Origin: Actinidia chinensis
Taxonomy: Eukaryota; Streptophyta; Magnoliopsida; Ericales; Actinidiaceae
Assembly: GCA_009663005.1 (NCBI GenBank)
Contig: CM018891.1
Span: forward strand, 2,845,465 to 2,885,464
Direction of reading: 5' to 3'
DNA length: 40,000 nucleotides
How positions within the stretch are numbered: position 1 is the first letter of the stretch; each line of letters begins with the position of its first letter. Shown here one piece after another: positions 10,526-19,269 of the stretch. Below the pieces are notes generated by a model. That model was not told the origin of the DNA and ran no database searches. It saw only the letters and a list, made by a program, of their open reading frames with translations. Both the position numbers and the translations under genes were made by a program.

Positions 10526-11409
10526 GAGCTTCTTGAAAGCCAAGTTTTTGGCTCGGAAGATACTTGAAATGGAGATTGCTCGGTATAGGGTGAATGACAC
10601 TATTTACCTTACTCAAAAACAATATTTAAAGAAAGTGCTAACGCGGTTTAATATGGATAACAACTCAAAACTGGTTGGTAGCCATTAGCTCCACATTTTA
10701 AGCTTAATGCTTTACTGTCTCTTAGTTCAGAAGAAGAATGTGATTAGTTGGCTCAAGTTGCTTATGCAAGCTTGGTTGGTAGTCTTATGCATGTTATGTT
10801 TTGTACTAGACTTTATATCGCAAAGATTGTTAGAATTGTTAGCCGTTATATGCATGATTCTAGCAACGCACATTGGCAAGCAGCTAGGTGGATTTTATGG
10901 TCTATTATGGGGACCGTAGGTCTTAGTTTGAAGTTGGAGAAGAGTTCTTTCGCTGATTGTCTTGTTCCTGGATATGTTAATTCTGATTATGCGGGTGATC
11001 TAGATAAGCGTTGATAGCTTACGGTTTAATTGTTTACTATGGATGGAAGCCCAGTGTGCTGGTAATGTACTTTGCACTTTACTGTTGCACGGTCTACTAG
11101 TGAGGCTGAATATATGGTTATTGCTGAAGCCATTTGGTTACATCAGTTGGTAGCAGATTTGGGTGTTACGTAAGAGCATGTTACCATCTATTGTGACAGT
11201 CAGAGAGTGAAATACATTTGGCAAAGAATCAAGTTCAATATTATCCGACGAAGCATATAGATGTCCGTTCTCATTTTGTTCATGAAATTGTTGATGAAGA
11301 GGACATTCTACTTGAGAAGATTTGCACAATGAATAATTCATTTGATATGTTGACGAATGTTGTTTCTGGAGTCAAGTTTCAATATTGTTTGGACTTAATC
11401 AATTTGTAG
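10526..11409 (+). pseudogene. Ty1/copia pol fragment: reverse transcriptase C-terminus and RNase H
   Basis: The RT end begins near AKFLARKILEMEIARYRV (Ty1/copia ...ILGMEI motif), with YLKKVLTRFNM. Then follow AQVAYASLVGSLMHVMFCTR and VSRYMHDSS, with the RNase H motifs GYVNSDYAGDLDKR, STSEAEYMVIAEA, VTIYCDSQ, KHIDVRSHFVHE and the terminal DLINL stop at 11407. The polypeptide is broken by stops and indels: a lost base before PLAPHFKL, an in-frame stop before LAQVAYAS and a stop after DLDKR. It cannot make an active enzyme. Gag, protease, integrase and most of RT are absent. The first part recurs, with the same lost base, at 38945-39303. Confidence 0.92.
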
Positions 11410-11446
11410 CATGTGTAAGCACCTTTAGGTGCATTTTGTTGGGGGT

Positions 11447-11998
11447 TGTTGAGCACGATTCAAATGCCTTTCACTACTTTGGGTTGCAGTGCATGTGGGT
11501 TCGTAGTTGGTATCTCACTAAGGTAGAGAGATCTGTGAGGTTTTTGTCTTGAACCAAATCCGATCGATTGATCGTCAATTGAGGTCGATCAGAGCATTCT
11601 AATGAAAATAAACAAACTGACCGTTAACCAGATGTCTGTTGGGGAATCCTGATCAAAGCCGACTGTCAGGTGGTTCATGTCGAGCTGTTTGACTCGTTTT
11701 CACATTTAGGTGCGACCTAACCTTTTTTTTTGACTTCCTAAAGGTATATTAATTCCCTTTTGTATTAGTGAGAGATAGAGAGAGCCTCTTTGAGAGACTT
11801 GTTTTTAACTTTTTGGAGCATTCGTTTGATTCTTTAGTGAAGATGGACGTAGGATTCAACCGAATCACGTAAATTGTTGTCTCTCATGCGTGTATGATTG
11901 CTTTTTTCTCTCTCTATTCGTTTATTAATATTCATTTTTTATTATTTTCATATTTAAAATTATAAATTATCTTGGATTTGTGACGCTTTCGCACAACA
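11447..11998 (+). mobile_element. Solo 3' LTR of the copia fragment (about 552 bp)
   Basis: It follows the pol stop by about 40 bp and a purine-rich tract (GTTGGGGG). It begins TGTTGAGCACG and ends CGCACAACA, giving the 5'-TGTTG...CAACA-3' inverted ends of a copia LTR. A TATA-like region and a CTCTCT-rich segment lie inside. The 5' LTR is missing. The expected 5-bp duplication next to the right end would be ATTAC, but its partner is lost. Confidence 0.75.
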
Positions 11999-12153
11999 AT
12001 TACCATTTAAGTGTGTGGTCCACCTTTTTATGTTAGTATATTAAGTAATTTATGAAATATCTTTAAAATTATTCTTTTGCTAAATATAAAGATAAGTTGT
12101 ATATAATATTTTTATTTATTTATGCTAAAAGTAACTCTTAAAAATAAAGCACA

Positions 12154-12333
12154 CCTTTTTCCTGCAACCATTCGAACCGCCACGTTAAGCGTCAAGTCTG
12201 CAAACCACTGCTTCATCTCCACCAAGACATGCCCTGAGCTGTCTTTCTTCTCTCTCCAAAGCTTGTAAAGTTCTTTTATTGAGGTCTCGGTTTCGGAGAC
12301 TCGCACGTGTTTCAGCAGCTCCAGCCGGCGGGT
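12154..12333 (-). pseudogene. CYP82-type P450 exon 1, middle piece (second exon piece)
   Basis: An open 60-codon stretch reads RRLELLKHVRVSETETS, IKELYKLWREKKDSSGHVL and [23 protein letters not shown]. It corresponds to the region between the C helix and the (Y/F)FG turn of CYP82 proteins. No internal lesion is seen. It is isolated by a 1.4-kb insertion on its 5' side (12334-13782) and by the copia-bearing insertion on its 3' side. Only about three codons are lost between this piece and the N-terminal piece. Confidence 0.9.
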
Positions 12334-13782
12334 CGCTGTTGTTGCAAAAATCAAATACAATATGCTAAATAAAATTTTAAATAATTATAAGATATTATAC
12401 GATAAGCCATTATCGTAAAACTGTATCTGCCTCCTTTTGTGCACGTTGTGACGGTCCAATACAATTTCAAAATGCTAACTCATAAAATGTTCCAACGTCT
12501 TCCAATATAGAGACATAGAGATAAGAATACTGAGGAGAAAACCAAATTTATTGTACATGTGGATTAAATGGAAATCATCAATTCACCCCAAATGTAAACG
12601 TTTCGGAGGGAGAATTGATCATTCCCTATCAATTGCTTAGACATTATAAATTTATTAACTGATTTTGTGTGAAATTCTAGTAATTTATAGCATTCGAGCC
12701 CTAGTTTCACTAATTTGTTGGTGATTAGAGAGAAAGAAACCGTAATTGAAAGCTTTAATCCATTTTTCTCCTTTTATTTTTCATTGATTTTGTATATATC
12801 CAGTCCACTCGTGCAAAATGAGACTAATTTTCTCTACAAAACGTTGACGTGGACGAGTTGAGCCAGAAAATCTGACACACAGATAACTTTTGTCGTTAAC
12901 TTGACCAAAATTAACATCAGGGCAAATTGATAATTATTTTAAAAAGTCAGGGATTTAATTGATGTTTTTCCAATAACAATGGTGTATGAAATTTTTAGGT
13001 AAAAGTTTAAAGTTTAGAGAGAATTTTAATTTTTTTCCATTAAATAATGTATAGTCTCATACCCTACCTCACTGAAGTCTTGCCCATTAGTACAATGTTT
13101 GGAAACTTGGATCGGATTGGCTGGTTCGACCGGTTGAACCATCGATCGGTCCACTTTATGATTTAATTTGGGCTAAATACTTGTTTAACTCAAAAAACGA
13201 CTTAGATCACTAAACCGCATGAACCCGCCGGTTCAACTGGTGTTGGGTTGCTAGACCCGACCATTTCTCTCTAAGAAGGAGTTGAACTTGAGACCCTAAA
13301 CTTAACATGTGGCATTCCAAGCCAATTAGCTTACACACATTTTATGACTTAAATTATACATTATAATATATATTATAATTTTTCTTAATTCCTTTTTAGT
13401 TTTTATACTTTTATTTTATATGTTTTTTCAACTTTTCTTATATGGCTTTTCAACTTTTTAATATTAGGATGGTTGATGTAATGCCAAATAAAATTATTTT
13501 ATATTTATAATTTTAAATTTATTAGTGACAATTATGACGTCGCGGTTCGATTACGGTTTGGCCTGATAGTTGAACCAGTAACCTATCCACTTGATCATTT
13601 TTTAATTCATTTAATGGTCTGATTTTCAAAACATTGCTTTAGTATAAGATCCTTTTTTTTCCTTTCAAATTTTAAACTAAGAATTTGTCCCTTAATATTA
13701 AAAGAAAAGGTTACATCCATCCACTAATGAAAAATAAATAGTAATTAAGAAAAGGGTGGTTGAATCCTAATCTCCACCAACC
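12334..13782. mobile_element. 1.45-kb insertion between the first and second exon pieces
   Basis: P450 similarity stops at ISVEFL (13783) and resumes at RRLELL (12333), so about 1.45 kb of foreign DNA is inserted in the exon. It is composite. It contains a complete 544-bp hAT-like element (13093-13636) and other non-coding repeats, including a hairpin at 12398-12417 and a stretch with AATTGATCATT / AATTGATAATTATT motifs at about 12610 and 12928. I could not define one outer element with paired termini. Confidence 0.7.
13093..13636. mobile_element. 544-bp hAT-like non-autonomous element
   Basis: Ends are CAATGTTTGGAAAC (left) and TTTTCAAAACATTG (right), which are inverted repeats. Flanking 8-bp direct repeats are CATTAGTA (13085-13092) and CTTTAGTA (13637-13644), one mismatch. 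An 8-bp target-site duplication is the hAT signature. Both ends carry CCGGTT/GGTTCGA-rich sequence (GGTTCGACCGGTTGAACC left, GGTTCGATTACGG right) around an AT-rich core. No ORF of note. Confidence 0.75.
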
Positions 13783-14226
13783 TAGAAACTCCACAGAGAT
13801 TATCTTGCGCAGTTCACGCCAATATGCACCATATGGGGAAAACCCAAACATGGCACAGTTGTAGCCGAGGTGTTGGGACGCGGCAAACTTTGGCCGGGAC
13901 GATACCGCCACGTCATGTGTGGTGAAACATTCCTTGGCTATCTCTGAGTTACTCACCACCACCGCTCGGTGGATCCCGAGGTGGAGGGTGAAGATCGGCC
14001 CGTGCTTGTCGGCCATGGCGGCCAAAGTCATGTGGGGAAGCTGAGAGCCTCGTAGCTGGTGGAGGTGGCCTATTATGGGCCATGCACCACCAGCTTGTGG
14101 TGGTGGACTATTTTTTGGAGATTTATATTTGGAAGTTATCGTTTTGCTTAAGTAGTAGAAGAAAACCAGAGACAAAGTGAAAAGTGCAATGGAAGTGTTT
14201 GCTTGTGGGAGAAGGAAGTTTTCCAT
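13783..14226 (-). pseudogene. CYP82-type P450 exon 1, N-terminal piece
   Basis: ATG at 14226 opens MENFLLPQANTS with a hydrophobic anchor (residues about 12-26) for ER attachment. Then come a basic stop-transfer stretch, the proline hinge [18 protein letters not shown] (41-58), MADKHGPIFTLHLG, AKECFTTHD, SSRPKF, GYNCAMFGFSPYG and the C-helix motif WRELR (136-140), where Trp and Arg contact haem propionates. The 148 codons are free of lesions, then broken by the insertion after VEFL. The next exon piece is 12154-12333. The hinge and helix-C wording is closer to CYP82A/D-type than to the CYP82C-like gene at 29104. The promoter and start codon look intact, so a truncated transcript is possible. 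Confidence 0.9.
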
Positions 14227-14286
14227 GGCAGCTTATGGCTTTTGGAAATAATTTTGGTTCATGTTGTGCGATGGTTTTGGGCTTTT

Positions 14287-14294
14287 GTATATAG
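14287..14294 (-). promoter_or_regulatory. Probable TATA box of the disrupted CYP82 gene
   Basis: Minus strand CTATATAC lies about 60 bp upstream of the ATG at 14226. This spacing fits a short plant 5' UTR. Confidence 0.5.
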
Positions 14295-14454
14295 TATGCA
14301 TGCAGTGGGGTAGCGAGAATTTCTATTTAGTGGTGTTATGGAATAAGTAATCAATTCAAAAAAAAGAATATTTGAATTTCACTGTATTTTGCAGTGCTAG
14401 GTGCTGGTGAAAAAGAGAAGAAAAAAAAATTAATTTTATATTTAAAAAAGTAAA

Positions 14455-14960
14455 TAGTACAATTTTACTATTTTTGGTGGTGGCGGCGGCATTCAAAAAC
14501 AGTAAGAAAATATTTTAAAAACTAATTCTATTATTCAAAACAATAAACTGTACAATTTCACTGTTCTAGGCAGTAGATACAGTGTCGGCGGCGGTAGTGA
14601 AAAATAGTAAAAAAATAAAAAATAAATTTACTATTCAAAAAAGCAAACAGTATAATTTCACTTTTCTGGGCAATAGTGGCAGTGGCGGCGATGGCGGTGG
14701 TTATGAAAGTGATGGAAAATAGTAAAAAAAAATTATTAATAATTTTATAGTTCAAAACGACAAACATTATTAGTTCACTGTTATGGACGGTGGCGGCTGT
14801 GACGATAGTGGTAAAAAAGATTAAAACAAAAAATTAATAATTTTATTGTTCAAAAAGGCAAACAGTATAATTTTACTATTTTGGGTGGTGGCGGCAGTGG
14901 TGGTGGTGATGGAGAAAAATAATAATAAAAACTTTAAAAATAATTTTTTGTTCAAAATAA
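14455..14960. repeat. Minisatellite of about five 90-115-bp units with GC-rich cores
   Basis: Units begin near 14455, 14546, 14647, 14762 and 14860 with AACAGTATAATTTCACT-like sequence. A GGTGGCGGCGG / AGTGGCGGCGATGG core follows, then an AAAAATAGTAAAAAA-ATTATTAATAATTTTA tail. The array starts about 230 bp upstream of the ATG at 14226. The paralogous array at 26420-26690 has about three units. Minus-strand ORFs here are phenylalanine/isoleucine-rich by-products, not genes. Confidence 0.75.
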
Positions 14961-15586
14961 GGGCAAAATCGTCATAAAAAACTCCAAAATAAAAATAGAG
15001 GACCTTAGCCAGAAAATCTTTCAACTTAATGGACTTCACAATTTGGCAAAATATTTATTGGACTAATTGTTAATTCAAGCCCAACTCAAATACTTCAGAC
15101 CATTTTTTTTTCTATCATAAAAGTATGACAGCTAGATCCCCATACACAATTAATAGGTCGACCCAAAGATAATTAATACGTGGATCTTACTTTAATTAAT
15201 AATAATATCCATAATTACTCATAACTTTTTTACCAAATTAATTCATAACATTAATTTTTAGTTATTATATCACGTAAAAGTACAAATATATTGGACCTTT
15301 AACAAATGATTTTTTATATATAAAATCTCATAAAAGAAACTACATATTATCATACAAAAAATTACAATATTCATAATTTTATGTCACAATAAATCATAAG
15401 TAATTTAAAAAATATAAATCATAACAATTTTCATAAATACTCGTAAAAACTATTACACTAATTGGATCATAACAAGTTTTTTTCGATACATATATCATAA
15501 AAAATGTCTACATAGTGGACTCCACATAAATAAAAAAAATAATACTAAAAGTTCTCATAAAATTAACCTTAAATTATCATAAATAA

Positions 15587-15643
15587 CTTGATGCTAGCAT
15601 CTGAATCTTGTTCAAAATTTGAGAGGCGTCCTTCCTCCTGAAG
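15587..15643 (-). pseudogene. P450 exon shard (end of CYP82 exon 1)
   Basis: The minus strand reads [19 protein letters not shown], nearly identical to the last part of exon 1 of the gene at 29104-30850 ([19 protein letters not shown]). It breaks before the STCL splice end. Weaker similarity (a FVDV-like reading of the upstream FIDVML segment) may continue to about 15680. The fragment is too short to be functional. It shows that this repeated segment descends from a CYP82C-like locus. The copy at 27351 carries the same shard. Confidence 0.75.
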
Positions 15644-16219
15644 TTGTAAACACATACATCCACAAATAACCTGTTTTTATGAGATAGTTCATGTCTTGGC
15701 CTATGTGCAATGCAATAAAATAGAAATAGAAAATCAGATATAGTTGATATGAAGTACTAGTTTTTGAAGAAAAAAGTTTATGTTTATCAAGTTTTTGTCA
15801 CCATTTTTTTATTCTAACTGGTTGAATGTGCGTGATTGACGACCCGGCTCTTGCCCAAGTGGTCGCCCTCTTGATTTTTAAGGGTAAAATTTTGAGTTCG
15901 AGCTAATAAAGGAGTGTCAACACATTTTATAACTACTAACAACTAATTCTTTTTGATGTATTAAAAAAAAAGAATGTACGTGATTGATTCTAATATTCCA
16001 TGTACCCTAGACGTTATGCAAGGAGAAACCTGAGGACCTGAGGTGAGTCATTTTAATTTGTTGATGATTTTAATAATTATACGCGGATTAGAATTTTTTC
16101 AGTTTGCCCATGAATAGAACTTATTGCGTAACCTAAGAAACTTGTATAGGGAAGATTGAGGTGGAGTTACAGGGAGATACGGAAAAATACCAATAGCACC
16201 GGGGTGACCCTTGATGGTA

Positions 16220-16420
16220 GAAAAGAGAATTGTTTTAGAGGTCGGATTTTTGGGTGTTTTTAGTCTCATGATTGTATACCTCTACGGAATATAGTAGATT
16301 ATTGTTATTGCCTATAAACATAGTCTGGTGTGGGCCAAATTACGTAAATTCTTTGTGTGATTTTTTCTTTATTGTGTGCGTGATTATGCTTCGGTTTGTG
16401 TTCGGGGATGGTGAAAATTT
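16220..16420 (+). mobile_element. Possible LTR remnant
   Basis: The stretch around TGTATACCTCTACGGAATATAGTAGATTATTG and GTAAATTCTTTGTGTGATTTTTTC resembles the R-U5 part of plant retrotransposon LTRs. No boundary, primer-binding site or coding part is seen, so this is tentative. The same stretch recurs at about 28000-28180. Confidence 0.3.
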
Positions 16421-17229
16421 TTACATGTGACCTTAATCAGCAGAGGAAATATGAGACGTTAGACAAATTATGAGAAATCCTATTGTCCTAAAATTTGGAT
16501 TAAGAAAGTTCTTATAATTCAAAATGAATGATTCAAATTTACATGAGCACATGAATCTCACATAACTAAGTGATTTTGAACCATTTATTTTAAATTCATG
16601 AAACTTTTTTGATTCAAATTCTCGGACAGTAGAGTATGCATTCAATAATGCGTTCATGATACTTTTTTGTGAATATATTACAATACATCTCCAATTAGTA
16701 TTGCTTTTAACTATTTGAAAAGTGTAATGTTCCTATATGTGTTTTAAATTCTCATAATTTGGCTGATTCACCCAGTGCAGGCGGTACCAAATCTTACTTT
16801 TGTTTTAATAATGAAAATTCTTTGCCTTTATAAAGCTACAAGATAATTACTTTTTTGAATAAAGATACCTTGCGAATGTGCATAAAACATGAAATAAACA
16901 TGAACATTGAACGCACCTTTTCTTGGGCAAATCAATTCTATAGAAACAAGTTTTTTTATATAAAATTTGCATACAAAATAATGTGAGTCGTTTATATCAT
17001 ACTGGCCCACATTTTTTAGTTGTGTTTCGGCCAAATAGAACTCATTTTTGTGCTTGCTTGGCTTGTGTTAGTGTTTAGCACACATTATTGAATATAATTG
17101 ATACATTTTTTCTTATTTTTGTATACTTGCACGTGTTAAAATATTCGATTTAAAGTAATTGTTCTCAAAAGTTAGCTCAGCATACTACCACTCATTCTCG
17201 TGCCATCGCAGATCGTGGTTACCAGGACT

Positions 17230-18530
17230 GAAATACATAGAAAGGGAAAATGGAACTGATTTGGAAAAATCCAAAGTGGCTACAGTGTTCGTCGACAATC
17301 TACCAAAAGATGTATGGAAGGTATGGCTATACAATCTCTTCTCCAAGTTTGGGAAAATTCAGAGCATTTATATTCCCAACAAGAAGAGCAAAATTCTGGG
17401 AACCAATTCGGGTTTGTGAGGATGGGGAGTCCTCAGAGCTATAAGGGCTATAAAGGAAATGACTGGCTTTGGATTTGGGAATAACTCTGGTGGCCAAACA
17501 TCGCTTAGATTTGGGTGTCCAAATAAAATGGAGTCCATATCAATCAAGTATAAATATCCGACAGGGATCACGGAGAGAAGGGTCCAGGGATTGATAGAGT
17601 CCATGAGGGAGGGAGAAGTTGCGGAGTGAATCTAAGTATGCAAAGGACCTGCCGTACAATAAACTAGAGATAAATCCAAAATAGAGCAGCAAGTTTGGAG
17701 GAAAAAGGAGTGCCATACAAGATCAAATTGAACCAAGGAACTCATGGGAGAGTGGAAATTTCCACAGTAAAGGTGAATGAGTGGGTGAACGGATGGTTAT
17801 ATAGATGCCATTGCAAAAATTTCGTCGACAAGTTTCGATGTCGAATTCAGACAACTCAGGAATCTAGGCGAGGTGCACGTCCTGGTAGGCATATGGGTGG
17901 TGAATATGGTGGTCCTAACGTATCCAGGATCGTGGAAGAAAAGGGAATCTATGTTTCAGGAAGGTAAATTGGCATGGTTAATAGAATGGTTTTGTGGAGA
18001 TCTTCCAGTGGGAGAATACCAATTAAATCCATGCGCAGATGGTATGGCTAAACTGTTATGGAATCCTCTCCATCTTTGGAATTTCCAAACCTTCTCAGAA
18101 ATTGGAAAATCTGGGGCGAGGTCATTATGCTAGCTGAAGAACACTCAACGTTATGCCTTCTCGGTGGGAAAAATAGTTATATCAACAACTGTAATGGATT
18201 TGATCAATAAGGTTATGGAATGGATAATAATGGCAGCTCTTTCCAAATCACGCCATGGAAGAACAACTTGTGTGAAACACAGTTCTACGCACAGATTGTG
18301 CTTGTCCAGGATTTCAAGTGGATGCTCATACACTGAATCACAACTTGGCTGAAGAAGTATACAATCTACCATGCAAGAGTGTAATGGCGAGGATCCGATT
18401 TAAAATCCCTCTGATTGAGGAATTAGCAGAGGCTATCACTACCGCACTACAAGATGGTGCCCTCTATTGTGTGGTCTCAAGTCATACAAAGGCTGAAGAC
18501 CTCATGTCTAGTAAACATCAATAGCATGCA
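17230..18530 (+). pseudogene. LINE ORF1 remnant with RNA-recognition motif
   Basis: The frame at 17276-17416 reads VATVFVDNLPKDVWKVWLYNLFSKFGKIQSIYIP, an RRM with its RNP2-like VFVDNL. After a frame change, NSGFVRMG gives the RNP1-like part. An RRM in ORF1 is known for a class of plant L1 elements and would bind the element's RNA. Downstream to about 18530 the sequence keeps a coding-like, GC-balanced character (for example AEDLMSS and VMARIRFKIPL in different frames), but frameshifts prevent one product. No zinc knuckle was seen with confidence. Confidence 0.75.
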
Positions 18531-19269
18531 GCGGTTCTTTTCTGGGTCTAGAGGCTATGAACACACTGCTCGTACACAAGGTTGGGTGACTTAACTCTCA
18601 TCAAAGGCAACAGGGTGGCAGCAATATCCTATTTAGATGCTCTAACGAGCAACTTGAGGCTACCCAATTGTTGGTACGACCCCCTTAAGGTAAATACCTC
18701 ATCCCCCAATCCCAGAGTAAAATAATCTTAGTATTGTGGTCCACAAAAAACAGTTACTTGCCTCTAAAGGTAAACACCTTCATTTCACTAATTCCAAACC
18801 ATATACCTCAGAGCTGAGAAGAGCCTCATTATTGTCTCCCCCCCAAAAAAAGGCACCCCAAGGGCCCTAAAGGATTTCATACCAGACTCCAATTTACCTT
18901 CAGTTCTGATGCTCTGGATGAGAAACCAAAAAGGAGCAGATGTTAGTAGAGGATATTCTAGGACTATCAAAACCCCGAAGACTAAGAAAGGGGAGGATGG
19001 AAACAAAAATGTGTAGTATTTAGACAGCTATGGCTGCTGTCTTTGCACTGTCGTGTCCACAGATGGGATTTACAAACATGAAAAAGATCCTACTAAGTGA
19101 ATCCAAAGCTGCGCGGGGGTGCGTGTCAGGGCAAAAATTTTGGGACCTGATTATATGGGTAATGATGAATAAGTAATTAGTAGGATAATGGTTGTAGTGA
19201 TGAGGAAGCTGAGCTGAGACTATATCCTTGCTGTCTAATTCCCAAGTAACAGTTTCAAACACAGGCAGT

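Larger units (their letters stand above)
6998..10887. repeat. Segmental duplication, copy 1 (pair of 36117-39303)
   Basis: The order of elements here recurs in direct orientation at 36117-39303. It runs from the AT-rich 3' flank (GTTATTAATAGAAAA start and the TTACACCCAATGGTGTAAAT block), through P450 exon 2, the intron and the 3' part of exon 1, to the junction with a copia pol fragment. Differences are substitutions, many small indels, a replaced stretch (about 7210-7435 here, 36390-36730 there) and an 871-bp MITE present only in copy 1. The duplication therefore postdates the copia junction and predates the MITE. Confidence 0.85.
10418..12153. mobile_element. 1.7-kb insertion splitting P450 exon 1, containing a Ty1/copia 3' end
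   Basis: Exon 1 of the pseudogene stops at MVAGKR (12154) and resumes at RFFGA (10411). A CCTTTTT heptamer is at both edges (10411-10417 and 12154-12160), as expected for a target-site duplication or microhomology. Inside lie a decayed copia pol end and one LTR, but about 100-150 bp of AT-rich DNA lies outside the copia sequence on each side. The copia may therefore be nested in an older insert. The left edge is shared with the paralogous copy near 38830. Confidence 0.7.
14640..17065. repeat. Segmental duplication B, copy 1 (pair of 26420-28838)
   Basis: It shares with 26420-28838, in the same orientation, a long series of blocks: GGACCTTAGCCAGAAAATC, CTTAATGGACTTCACAAT, AGTATGACAGCTGGATCC-like, the P450 exon shard, GAGATAGTTCATGTCTTGG, GATTGATTCTAATATTCCATG and GGAATATAGT(A/G)GATTA. 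The last shared block is near TGGCCCACATTTTTTAGTTG. Substitutions and short indels separate the copies. Between 15650 and 17065 no functional gene is seen. Confidence 0.85.

Noticed and set aside
12398..12417. Perfect short hairpin TACGATAA-GCCA-TTATCGTA
   Set aside because: An 8-bp stem in AT-rich DNA is expected by chance at this scale. It has no partner repeats and no terminator or tRNA context.
14558..15039. Hydrophobic minus-strand ORFs (and the similar ones at 26343-26788)
   Set aside because: They are translations of the GC-rich minisatellite and its AT-rich spacers. The peptides are Phe/Ile-rich with Ala/Thr blocks set by the repeat unit, not by selection.
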